Positions 28,905 to 39,185 of a stretch of 64,000 bases of DNA are shown one piece after another. Both the position numbers and the translations under genes were made by a program. The notes below the pieces were generated by a model. It saw only the letters and a program-made list of their open reading frames with translations. It did no database searches and had not been told where the DNA came from. The stretch is from Anopheles merus (Eukaryota > Arthropoda > Insecta > Diptera > Culicidae), in the NCBI RefSeq assembly GCF_017562075.2, contig NC_054083.1:47216942-47280941 (forward strand), given 5' to 3'. How positions within the stretch are numbered: the first letter of the stretch is position 1; each line of letters starts with the position of its first letter.

Positions 28905-31900
28905 TCGAATTGGATTTATGTGTATCAAAACAGTGCAATTCGAGCGTTTTAGATTAGATAGGATCTTCCTCTAAAGCCCTTCATATTTGACAGTAAACTA
29001 AGAAGACATCATTGTAGTAAATTACCTCCACAAGAACTAGATAAGCATCGCCTTACAATAGGGATGATAAATCAACCGCCCAAAAAACACACCTCCATTA
29101 ATATGCACGTGCACAAAGCGTGGACACCACCGTTGGTCGTATCTCATTCCATCCCTTGCAAGAATGGCTCTTCATTACGACAGCCGGGTCGGTCTGTCGG
29201 TCGGCGCTTTAGCCATTTTGTAAGCAACGGCACATTAATTAAAACCCTTCACGAAAGGTTAACTTTGAGAGTAGCTTTGAGCGCTGGGAGGTGCAAAAAG
29301 ATGAATGCGTTCAGTTTGCTTCAGCTAGACTTACGGGGACATCCATCATTATTACTGCCTTGGGGCGGGTGCCCGATGAACCCCCGGTATGAAGCGTTGT
29401 TGTGCCCGACTGAACGCGGCTTCATAAATGAGATGTCACCAAACGAACGAACTGAGTCTCGCGTTGAAAAATGAATCCAAACCTAATGAGAGACCAAGGG
29501 GGGGGGGGGGAGCGAGAAATAGATCGAAATCGAAAACGCTCTGAAGCACTCTGAAGTACGCAACACGAACCAGCGTTTGATTTATTGACGATCGTTTGTG
29601 ACCTGGCACGGTGGGATGGCGGATATAAAGCGCTGTTCGAGCAAGGAAGAAGCGAGAGAGAGAGAGAGAGAGAGAGCAGAACAACACGTGCGATTAGTAT
29701 CGGTATCGATGGATGCGTGGGCTTACGAAATTGCTACCGCTTCGACCGGGAGCTTTGCCGGGACGATTTGCCTTCATTTGTGCCGGTTTCTAACAAAAAA
29801 AAAAAAAAAAAGCGGGGAGGATATGTCTAATCCTCCTTCATCATGCGGCAATCTCGTGACGGAACGTGACGCCAGAAGCCGGCATTGATATTAGCATATG
29901 AAAAGGAGGCGCCCCCGGGTGCGATTCGTGGCCTTCACAAATCCAATCTCCAATATCGCTTGCACCGAAATCTTAATATCGAAATCTTATCGTTTTCACA
30001 CCCCGTTTTGTTTTTTTGTTTTATTTGTTCGTATTCCAGGTTATTATGCCGACGTCGAGACACGGTGCCAAGTGTTCCGGGTGTGCGCGAACACCGATTC
30101 GACCGGGCGTGGCTTTGCGTTCCTCTGCCCCAATGGGACACTCTTCAATCAGCGCCATCTGGTGTGCGATTGGTACATGAACGTGCGGTGCGAGGAGAGC
30201 GAGAGCCTGTACGGTGTGAATGAAGCGATCGGTCGGACGGACAGCGGTATGGGCCGGATGTTGATGAGTGGAGATCGGCAGGATATGATGGATGTTGTGA
30301 TGTCGATGGTTACCTACCCGATGCGTTCGCTGATGGAGCTGATGAACGGGGTCGGTGTGATCGAGGAGCGTGTGGGCGAGCCGGAGGTACAGGAGAGGGA
30401 GGAGATTGAACTACCACCGACTGTGGAGGGTGAGCAGTATGTGACGGCACCAGAAATGGGACTAGAACCACCGTTTCAACAAGGAAGAATACAATACAGT
30501 CCTCAACCGGTGGTGAATCAGTACGGCGGACCAGCGGTGAACAGCTTTGGAGCTGGTGTTAGTCTACCTGTTAGTGCTCCAAACGGCGCCGTTGGGTCGA
30601 ATGTGTACCGACCCATGTTGGACAATGTTTATGTGTCAAGTCTTGGGACGCTTTCAACCGATCCTGATTCTGGGTTCGATCCGCAGCGCTCCACACTACT
30701 TACCAGAACGGAAGGATCAGTGAGAACCGTGTCCGGAGTGCCACAAGCAGATTCGTACGGGATTGTAAATCAGGTGAGTGAATGCGAATTAATTTTAGTG
30801 CGCTCATCAGTGGGCAAGTTGTGACACGATTTAAAAGCGTCATTTCTTACGACCATAGTCATAGCTCAGTTATTAAGCTCTTTACGAATAGCAACTGAAT
30901 CAGACCCTATGCCAGTCGAGGAATCTATCCTTAACTCACATCCGTCCTGGAAATGGCAATGAAATCATACTGGTTCTGGAATATATTATGAACGTACATG
31001 AAAACCTGAATTGAATTTAAACCCATACCCATCTCTGGGCGTTATCTTATATCCATAATGGTCCTTAAACTGATACTGAAAACCCATCTCAGAGTTGGAC
31101 CCATACAGATTCAGGAACACATTTTGATCCTATAGTATTCTTCGAACTACTCCCCAACCCATAACGATCCTGGCATTGACCATGTACCTATTGCGATCCT
31201 GGAATTTATTCTTAACCCATATCGATCTTGAAACTGAATCCGAATCCATCAGTTCCTTGAACTGATTCCCAAACTCATGCGGGCTTTGGAACTGTTGGCG
31301 AGTCTATATTCGATTCAGTAACTGATTCCATTGGTTTTATGAACTATTCTCGGCAGTGTATGATAACAAATTTACCACTATTTAGAATAAGTCATTGCAA
31401 GTTAATACAGAAATTTTGTGTGATTCCGGTAGAGGGCGCTGGCGTGACGATTCATTCTTCGCTCTTCTTTATATGAAATTAGACCTCCTTTATATGAAAT
31501 TAGATCAAAATGCTAAACAAAATGTAAAATAGGTAAATTTGTAACTTCTTGCCCTAGACCTAGACTAAATGACTTAATTTAAAACCGATATGATAGAGCA
31601 ACATTACTGGCCTCTGAGCTCTCCACCAGTATAGAAAGCTCATTTAAAATTCTTCCGAAAACAATACCATAAGCTGAAACAATGCCGATCTGCTGAAAGT
31701 CCCTTGGATAATAGTAGACATGGGCAAAATGAATCAGAACTGAATGATTCATTCCAATCTTTACACTGAGTGAACGAGTACCGCACCTCCAGATAAATGG
31801 AAATGATTCTTCCGCACGCTAGCGGTGCGGTATTGATTCTCCGTGCGGACGCTCTCCCTGTCGACTATGAAAGAGTGCGATACATCTCCGCACGCTAGCG

Positions 31901-33993
31901 GTGCGGTATTGATTCTTTGTGCGGACGTTCTCCGCGCCGACTATGAATGTGTGCGATACATCTCCGCACGCTAGCGGTGCGGTAATGATTCTTTGTGCGG
32001 ACGTTCTCCGCGCCGACTATGAATGTGTGCGATACATCTCCGCACGCTAGCGGTGCGGTATTGGTTCTCCGTGCGGAAACTCTCCATACCGATCATGAAA
32101 GTGTGCAACAAACCACCGCACGCGGTGCGGAGTTCATTCTCCTACTCAGAAAATCAGCATGCTTTTTCGATCTGATAGTGTGTTAACTAGAACGAGAAAG
32201 CTTCTGTTATCCATGTCTTCTTTCCCGTTCCGCAAAATAGGAATACACTCTCGCTCTAGTAGTTTTTTTTCACCAGACCGAAACAGCAGGTAATTTTCCA
32301 TATGTTTGAAGCACCCGATGTCGGCTCTGAATTTATGAAGAAGATTCTCCTCATGGACTATAGTTAACCACAGTTTATTAAACTGTACGATTAATTGAAT
32401 GAGTGTTATGAATCCGTTGTTTTGAACGGCGATAAAGTTACATTTTTATAAAAAATACTTTAAACGAGTAGAACACAAAATGAATTATGATATAAGGAAA
32501 TAAAACAAATCGTGATAAATTTAAAGTTTACATGAGCATTAAAACAACTTTGATTTCCTTTTTCTATGTTTGTAAATGTAGCTTTATAAAAATAAAAAAA
32601 TAAAATCGTTTGGATATTTTTGCAGCATATAATCGATATTTAAAAACGTACCGCACCTCAGGCGTGCGAAAGAATCACCGCACGCGTTCAGTTCATTCCA
32701 CTGAGCGAACTGGACCGCACCTGATCTTTAAAAAGAATCATTTTTCCCATGACTAGATAATAGGACGTTATAAAAAAGGCGATAATTGATCAAGTGCTAC
32801 ACAGATCCTGCTGGAAGTGGAACGTCATCTTCCCACCCCAATAATGACACATTGTTTATTGGACCGTCCGAAGTTTTGCTGAACGGTTTCGAGTGATAAT
32901 CGATAGAATTATCCTATTACCTTTATCACAACGCTTGCAGGCCCCCAAGCCCTGCTACGGTTTATAGATGTCCGTCCGAGTTTGAGTGCTTCATCAATAT
33001 AATGACTCGTCTTAAGGTTTAACGCCCGAGAACCGGTTTTCTCAACTTCTGCCGTTAGCTACCGAGGTGCTGGCTATGGTCCTTTTCCTTTTTGGTAGTA
33101 CCATCATCCCAACTGCGGTTTATACGCTCCTCCCTCGCTGTCGTCCACGTCGGACGCCGGCTTGTCACACGACGTTTCGGTTCGGTTCATTATGAGCTGA
33201 AAGTTTAATTTATCACCCGAAAGGAAAGTTTACTCCCTCCTGGTGGCTCGTGACAACGGGAGACAACGGGTGGACAGTTTTAGTTTTCGGCACTTATTTG
33301 ACTGGCAACGATCCGTATCATCGAAAGTTTACAGCCATCCTGGGCGGTGAGAAATGTGTGTGTGTGTGTCCTTGTGCAAAATGCGATGGAGTAGGGGAAC
33401 ACAGATAATCGACGAACTGGACTGGAGCGAAAAGATGATAATGAGGGATAAAAGGAGCTACACCACAAACAGCGTAAGCGTTTTGCACGCCGTCGTCCTC
33501 ACAGCGACACCGTGTGGGAAGTTTTCGGAAAAGTGGGTTGGTAAATTTACATCCAACAATGTGTAAAATAAAAACAAAAAAAGCTCAACGAACAACCATC
33601 TCAAGCATCATTGAAGAGAGCTTAATCTGGACACTCTCACCGGGTGGTGCCGTTTTTTGACACTTCAACCACCGCCCGGTCGGCTCGAGATGGTTGCGGC
33701 ATGTTTGCACAGTTTTGCAAACTAATGCTTAAAAGTGGGGTGATTGGAAAGGGAAGCTTTACATCTGAGCTTTACGCCCTCATTCACGTGCAAACGTATC
33801 CCCCCCCCCCTCCCCTTTCCAAGTGCTCGGTTCTAGTGGGAAAACTGTATGATTGAAACATCCAGCTGAGCATTCCACTTACAGGGATTTCCGTTGTAAA
33901 AAAGGGGCGAGTGTGGGAAGAATTGCTGTGACTAAGCACTTTTGCAGCATGATTGGCAATATGTCCGGTATTTGGGAGAATGTTAGAGACAGA

Positions 33994-34047
<54 letters not shown>

Positions 34048-35308
34048 AATGACAAAGGCGTAGATAGCGTGGATTACATGCTTTGGAAATGTTCTGTGGA
34101 AATTAACAGCAGGCCATGGATTAAATTGAACATTTTCCGACCCGTATTGGAATCCTTTCTGGAAGGTTTGTGTGCTAGGAATTAGGTTCAAAAGGACTTC
34201 ACTTCTCTTGAAAGAATGTAATTGATTGATCTTAATTAATGCCGCTTCTTAATAATGACCCTTTTTTATTCTCCCCCAGAACCAGGCCGGATTTTCCAAT
34301 CCCATCGCAACGAACGTTCAATTGGTGCGAGCAGATCTGATCAAATCCTGGAACGACCAGCAGCAGCGACCAGTCCTGCCGCAACAGACGCCTCCGCTCA
34401 AACTTGCACCTGTTCCACGAATTTCCCAGCAGTCCTACGAAATTGCAAAGCCTCCCCGCCAGCACCAGTATCAACAACCGCATCCACCGACACCGAGTGC
34501 CATCTATCGGCAAGGATCGATACTACCACCGACGGGCGTTTTGCCACCATCCACCCTAACACGCACCGTATTGATCGGGGCCAACAACAAGCACGGCGAT
34601 CTGCCCCCGGCCCATCGGTTTGCTCCCGTACGGCAAGTGCTTCCGATCCAGCGGGTAACCGTTGTACCGGAAAATACGTACCAGCAGCATCAGCAGCAGC
34701 AGCAGCAGCAGAACCAGCAGCACCATCAGCAACAATACCACCAGCAGCAACAAAGTCACACACGACCGACAAACTTTTACCACCCGGTTGGTATTGGCTC
34801 TGGTAGCCTTTTGCCTCACAGCTCTACCTCACAGCCTACTTCTGCTGCTCAACGAACAGTTGCTCAAGTACAAGCAAACTTACCCTATACGATCCCCGTG
34901 GCAACACAACAGGGTGGTCCTGTGGTACAGTACCCGTACAACCATCCTCCATCCCACACCGCGGTGCAACAAGTACCGTCCGCGGCAAGCAATCGGGACG
35001 GAAGTTACGCAGCTTACCAACAGCAGCAGCAGCAGCAGCAGCAGCAACTACTACAGCGCCGCAGCGATAATGTACCGGCGCCGGTACCAACCGCGACCAA
35101 TGTAGTTCCCCGAACGAGGCTTCAAACCAGCACGGTGCTGCAGGTAGTGCCCGCGCTAAGCTTTTACCTTAACGATGCCGAGGAAAAGCGAGCGTTCGAT
35201 GCTGCCGTCCGGCAGGGACTGTTTGACGAGCGGAGGCGTACCGGTCGGGCCTACACGTCGTACCAGGTACCGCTGGGCAGTGTGGGACATCTTGGGGCGC
35301 TGTCGTAG
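18984..35308 (+). CDS. Secreted protein with one chitin-binding type-2 domain (CPAP1-like), complete gene model
   Basis: Five exons (18984-19008, 27574-28303, 28672-28781, 30040-30773, 34280-35308) join in one frame to 876 codons with the TAG stop. All introns are GT-AG. Exon 1 supplies MLRRCTTN, and exon 2 continues a hydrophobic core ending TVPDGARG, making a signal peptide. The chitin-binding (CBM14, peritrophin-A) domain is split by the third intron. It starts FTCDNRHH in exon 3 and continues YYADVETRCQVFRVC, LCPNGTLFNQ and VCDWYMNVRC in exon 4, giving the six cysteines of the family. A single domain in a long protein fits the CPAP1 class of cuticle or tracheal chitin-binding proteins, secreted to the apical extracellular matrix. 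Exons 2 and 5 have poly-Gln stretches. The last 70 residues (VVPALSFYLNDAEEKRAFDA onward) look ordered, but I do not recognise them. Exon 1 is the weakest part of the model. Confidence 0.82.
23101..23330. repeat. Degenerate tandem repeat, period about 40 bp
   Basis: Phrases of the type AATCAGCC-CAAAGTTCC-AAAAAGTACC recur four to five times with many changes. Individual units are well diverged, so the boundaries are approximate. Confidence 0.5.
24457..24503. repeat. CA microsatellite
   Basis: Uninterrupted CA dinucleotides, 47 bases, inside intron 1. Confidence 0.95.
26208..26561. mobile_element. MITE with 77-bp inverted ends, Harbinger-like, 354 bp
   Basis: The left arm (26208-26284) and the reverse complement of the right arm (26485-26561) agree at about 65 of 77 positions. 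Both begin AGGCCGGGGGACACTGTCCG. TAA flanks it on both sides (26205-26207 and 26562-26564), a 3-bp duplication of the PIF/Harbinger kind. There is no transposase frame. Confidence 0.8.
26562..27573 (+). other. Distal part of intron 1 of the CPAP1-like gene
   Basis: No gene was seen. It ends in a T/C-rich tract and CAG at 27571-27573, a strong acceptor. Confidence 0.5.
27574..28303 (+). CDS. CPAP1-like gene, coding exon 2
   Basis: Encodes the signal-peptide core, then VRTVMDLMEVMLNRDILDML and a PPKFYSIVPYDQ stretch. A Gly/Ala/Pro-rich part and a Gln run (about 28185-28209) follow. The donor is AG|GTGAGT. The long - strand frames over this exon are shadows. Confidence 0.85.
28672..28781 (+). 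CDS. CPAP1-like gene, coding exon 3
   Basis: Encodes GEPDVDYPILGSVPATQFTC followed by DNRHH, the lead-in and first cysteine of the chitin-binding domain. The acceptor is a tandem CAGCAG; use of the second CAG would drop one Ser and start at 28675. The donor is G|GTAAGT. Confidence 0.8.
28782..30039 (+). other. Intron 3 of the CPAP1-like gene
   Basis: About 1.26 kb with a CA microsatellite at 28869-28903, a G run near 29500-29511, a GA tract near 29657-29676 and an A run near 29796. No gene was seen. It ends TATTCCAG. Confidence 0.6.
30040..30773 (+). CDS. CPAP1-like gene, coding exon 4
   Basis: Completes the chitin-binding domain (cysteines 2-6, with the aromatic-rich YYADVE and CDWYMN motifs). 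A Met/Glu-rich segment and a low-complexity linker ending VNQ follow. The donor is CAG|GTGAGT and the phase is 0. The start at 30040 is set by the domain, not by an upstream Met. Confidence 0.92.
30880..31345. repeat. Degenerate minisatellite, period 29-30 bp
   Basis: Variants of ACCCATANCGATCCTGGAAC followed by TGATTC-like bases recur head to tail. The clearest run, from about 31157 to 31300, has successive units of 29, 29, 29, 29 and 30 bases. Earlier units are more eroded. It lies in intron 4 of the CPAP1-like gene. Confidence 0.7.
31715..32755. mobile_element. Non-autonomous hAT-like transposon, 1041 bp
   Basis: It is flanked by an exact 8-bp duplication GATAATAG (31707-31714 and 32756-32763). 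The inverted ends begin TAGACATGGGCAAAATGA and TAGTCATGGGAAAAATGA, matching at 18 of 21 positions. An 8-bp duplication and TAG-starting ends are the mark of hAT elements. The subterminal regions also share a direct repeat of the kind CATTCC-ACTGAG-GAAC-ACCGCACCT. The core is a 76-bp tandem array on the left and AT-rich sequence on the right. No transposase frame is present. Confidence 0.85.
31812..32135. repeat. Tandem array of 76-bp units, about 4.3 copies
   Basis: Units begin at 31812, 31888, 31964, 32040 and 32116 (the last partial), an exact 76-bp spacing. Each opens with CCGCACGCTAGCGGTGCGG, whose ends CCGCAC/GTGCGG are inverted. The last copy has lost CTAG. The array is internal to the hAT-like element. 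Confidence 0.95.
32764..34279 (+). other. Distal part of intron 4 of the CPAP1-like gene
   Basis: No gene was seen. It contains a GA tract at 33997-34047. It ends with a C/T tract and CAG at 34277-34279. Confidence 0.6.
34280..35308 (+). CDS. CPAP1-like gene, last coding exon
   Basis: Encodes residues 534-875, rich in Gln, Pro and Ser, with two Gln/His-rich blocks (about 34681-34755 and 35021-35052). A compact C-terminus runs from VVPRTRLQ to HLGALS, then TAG. The CAG-rich DNA gives long frames in other phases and on the - strand; these are shadows. Confidence 0.9.
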   Translation, partial: NQAGFSNPIATNVQLVRADLIKSWNDQQQRPVLPQQTPPLKLAPVPRISQQSYEIAKPPRQHQYQQPHPPTPSAIYRQGSILPPTGVLPPSTLTRTVLIGANNKHGDLPPAHRFAPVRQVLPIQRVTVVPENTYQQHQQQQQQQNQQHHQQQYHQQQQSHTRPTNFYHPVGIGSGSLLPHSSTSQPTSAAQRTVAQVQANLPYTIPVATQQGGPVVQYPYNHPPSHTAVQQVPSAASNRDGSYAAYQQQQQQQQQQLLQRRSDNVPAPVPTATNVVPRTRLQTSTVLQVVPALSFYLNDAEEKRAFDAAVRQGLFDERRRTGRAYTSYQVPLGSVGHLGALS

Positions 35309-35497
35309 GCCGCGCGGTCGGTACTAAGAACTAATGTAATTTATTGGAAGTTCGTCTCGCAAGCTCGCAAGTGCGGTGCGGCTCAAAAGGCGATGTCTTT
35401 TTAACGGTGAACGAAGCTGTACAGCAATGGTACAGCGCACGTTTGTGGGCTGAATAGTACGGATGAGATTATGATAGGATGCATATAAAGAGAGGAA

Positions 35498-35503
35498 AAT
35501 AAA
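35498..35503 (+). terminator. Polyadenylation signal of the CPAP1-like gene
   Basis: AATAAA about 190 bases after the stop codon. A second AATAAA lies near 35680. Confidence 0.55.
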
Positions 35504-36458
35504 GCAAAGTAAAGAAAGTAATGAATCGATGTTGCTATCAAAGGTCACAGGGGTGTGCAAGCGCTTTGAAAGCTTTTGCATTTTGTTGTTGTTATTTAAT
35601 GCATTCCATGGAATTACTTTTCCACTGCGATGAGATCCAATCAGCAGCACGAAGCGTACGATCGCATGAGCAAAGGAGACAATAAATTTGATTCATCGCA
35701 CTAGTGCTGTGTGACGCACAGGTCGCACTCGGAGGGCTGGTCGGAAAGGATGGTTTTAATGAGATTGTACCTTTTTCAAATTGCTGTTCTATTTCTTGAG
35801 AACTGTTTTACTGGAAAGTGTACCGCTGGCATTCGTTTCGTTTGATTGGTTTGGTTGGAGGAACGGTCGTGCGGGATGCAGAAGCAAACGGCAAAAACCA
35901 GTGTGCCCTTTCAAGAGTGATTTTATTATCGATTTTTTGTTTTGCTTCCATTCACGGGTTCACGGGACTGTGTAAATGTAAATTTAAGTGATCCTTAATG
36001 CAACGGTTCGCATGGGCCGATTAGTTGGAACTAGACAGATATTTCAATGGAATTTTTAAGGTTTTTTTAGGAATTAAACCATTTTTTTAAATGCTTCAAT
36101 TTAACAATTAGCCCAATTGGAACCAATCGGAATGGACCGAATTACAGTTGGAACTCGTTATTTGAACACTTTTTTGTTGGATTTATTGGGTTGTATGGCA
36201 AATCGAAAAAGTTAGAGCATTATTATGGCTTTCTAAGAAAAAATCGGGATCGGTTTGGATGGACATTGGATGGAACAAAAACGTGTCAATTAAAATGTAC
36301 AAATTCTATATCAGATAACTGACAATTAATGTCCTGTTAGTGCTTTCAAGCGGTAATTATAAGTAAGATACAGCGTAGGCTATTTTACATAAACTTTAAA
36401 GTCTTAAAAAATAACGTTTTTAGCTAAAGCTCTTTTAACCAAAATCCAATAGAAAAGT
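35504..36458. other. Intergenic sequence downstream of the CPAP1-like gene
   Basis: No gene or RNA was recognised. AT-rich from about 36.0 kb. Confidence 0.45.
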
Positions 36459-36471
36459 AAAGTATGAAAGC

Positions 36472-36690
36472 TTCTTCTTCTCCTCTTCTTCTTTAGCTCA
36501 ACAACCGATGCCGGTCAAGGCCTGCCAACCCACTTGTGGGGGGTTGGCTTTCAGTGACTTATTGATTTCCCCCCATAGCAGGATAGTCAGTCCTACATAT
36601 GACGGCACGGTCTATTTGGGGCTTGAACCCATGACGGGCATGTTGTTAAGTCGTACGAGTTGACGACTGTACCATGAGACCGGCTCAAAA
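36472..36690 (-). mobile_element. tRNA-headed SINE (SINE200-like), reverse orientation
   Basis: The reverse strand starts as a tRNA-like head (GGTCTCATGGTACAGTCGTC) and has a pol III B box GGTTCAAGCCC at 36629-36619. It ends in a GAAGAAG-type tail. A direct repeat AAAGTATGAAAGC flanks it (36459-36471 and 36698-36710). It matches the second copy at 45392. The SINE200 name is from memory. Confidence 0.85.
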
Positions 36691-36710
36691 GTATGAAAAA
36701 GTATGAAAGC

Positions 36711-37043
36711 AGTTGATTTAAAAAATATATTTCCATAAACCTCGCAGTTTTCAAACTGTTATTCAACTATCCAACAAATCCAACACAGGTACAACCATTC
36801 TATGTATAAACTTTGCTGACTTTAAAATCTCTAGCTCATAACCATTTGATAACACATTTTGAATGAACTGTATTCGTCGGAATGCTCGTTTCTTGGCTAT
36901 TGAATTTGAGATACAATCGATCTGCTCGACTTTATTCATGTTTTTCCTTTCGCGATCCTACAAACGAAACCCTCGAAGCGCTCTTAAAGCAATCAATTTG
37001 AATGCCAATGTACCGAAAATGCTTCACATTTGCAGCAGACATA

Positions 37044-37106
<63 letters not shown>

Positions 37107-38199
37107 GGTGAATAAAGCGCCGTAAATTCGTTGCAGTGACGCGTGTTAAGCACCGGCAGCATAATCGGTCCAGCACCCAAATCATCCAGCCGGTTAAAGT
37201 GTGGTGGGAAACTCCAAAACGAGGGGTCGGGGAGGAGCTGGCACATAGGAGGACCGAATCACAAGATCATTTATAGTACGAGAGTACGAGAATACTCGTG
37301 CTGTCCGTGTGTGTGTGTGTGCGCTGATGTGTACATAGACACACTGCCCACTCTCTGTGTGTATGCTTTCATTAAAATGTGTAGCCAGTTCCGTCCTTTG
37401 ACGCGCATCGCACCCCGCATGGTTTTGATGGTTTGACGAGATGAGGGGCGAGACGCACCGGCACCGGCACTAGAATGCAACGCGTAAAGCTTCCCAAGCC
37501 CCCACACACCTCCTGTGCGCAATACCTGTCACCCTACCACACCTCGATCGGATATGTCGGCCAAACGGGTTTCGGTCATTGATGGTAAAATTCGATGGCA
37601 CCCCGGTAAATAGTAAACCCCGAAACCCGAAGGGCCAAGCGGTCGCTGCACACATGCAACATCGTACTATCGCTCGAGTCGGTCGGGTCGTGCCGAGTCG
37701 GCCCGAAAGTTGGTGCGAGGGGCATGCGCTTTGCCGCCCAGCTGCCGCGCACAATTTATGAGCGGTGAGCGCGCGTGATGCGTTCAATCGATAATCGGAC
37801 CGGTTCGTCGCCTACTGCTGCTGCTGCTGAGCGTTTCAGGAGCCGGTGCACTTCAGTGCAGTTCTGCCAAAGAGGTGTCCAGCTAGCGCGCCATCACCAA
37901 TCGGTAAGCTTAATGAGACACTCACCCCCAAAAGCGCGTGAGTGAGCGAGCTTTTTCCAAACGAACGGAAGCAACTCACTGAGCGCGCGCGCGCGCGCTC
38001 TCTCACGTGTCGCAAGCTTTTACACGCCTGCTGTGATGTGAGTGGTGCTAGTACTTACATTCGAAAGCACTGCAACTAACGGTCCACTCAGCACGCGTGC
38101 CGGCAGACCGGAATCATCAATCATAGGCCACACCGAAAGGGGCTTTCTGTTGGGTGTTTCAAAAAGAAAAGGTGAGGATAGGGAATACCAAAAAAATAG
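36711..38199. other. Intergenic sequence
   Basis: A compound TC/CA microsatellite spans 37044-37104 and a pure CG tract lies at about 37983-37998. No gene was recognised. Confidence 0.5.
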
Positions 38200-39148
38200 G
38201 ACACACTCTGCCACTCATCAAAGCCATTCCCCGAAGAGACGCAGTCGGGAAGAAAACTCGCGCGTGCTTTCGGCGCTGCTGCTGGGTCGCTCAGTGTTCG
38301 TCCTATCGGCCGACAGTGATGCAACGCTGCAACGCTTATCAACGCGATGCATTGGATGGGCTGGAATGAACACTGACCGTACAGGCAAGCAGTGTAAGTA
38401 AGCGGGCGGGTGTGTGTCCTCACCAGTGCAGTTCCTTTTAATTCGAGCTTTGTGTGTTTGTGTGTGGGCTAGTAGAAAATTTCAGTGTTAAAAAGTGCGC
38501 TAAAGTGTATTTGGTGTGCAATTTCGTTGAACGTAAACCATCCTACCAGTGTAGTGTACATTATTGATTGCAATTTTCTCCTTTTGAGAAGGAGAGATTC
38601 AATTAAAAGTGCTGCGTAGTGTAAATGAAAAAAAGCCTAGTTTTGGCTAGGAATCATTCGTTCCAGCATTTTTCCACCGTGAGATCGATAAGAGGCTGTA
38701 GGCTTCATGCGTGTCTGCAGTCGTGCGATAAGAAGCACCATTTTTAACCGGCGAAGCAAACACACGGATCCCAACGGGAGGGAAGAGTTGCAGTGCAAAT
38801 GCATTTTCAATTAACTCTCTTGTCGTGCTTTCTCGCTCTCTCTCTCTCTGTCTCTGGCACTCGCTGTCTCTCTCACCGTGCTTTGCTTGACAGCATCCTA
38901 GCGATGTTACGATACGTACGAAATCGGTGTTAGTGTTCCCCCTGTTCGTTCGCAATTCGTAGCAAAATGCATCTCTCCGGTGGAACTCACACTCACACAC
39001 CTTGCTGCTTTGATTGTGGCTTTTCCACGTTCGTCTCTGCCCCGTTAGGCACGAAGAATTGCAGATTAAAGCAAGCCATGATGCCTACCGTGTGCGTGTG
39101 TGAGCGTGTGTTAGTTTCAGTTGAAAATAAACGCTTTTCTTGCTTCTT

Positions 39149-39185
<37 letters not shown>

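Noticed and set aside
31812..32135. Regular repeats that could be taken for a CRISPR array
   Set aside because: The 76-bp units are repeated as a whole with no unique spacers, lie in a transposon, and the genome is eukaryotic.
34255..35105. Second and third + strand frames and - strand frames over CAG-rich DNA
   Set aside because: Gln/Ser/Ala/Leu runs are the other phases of the CAG repeats in the real last exon.
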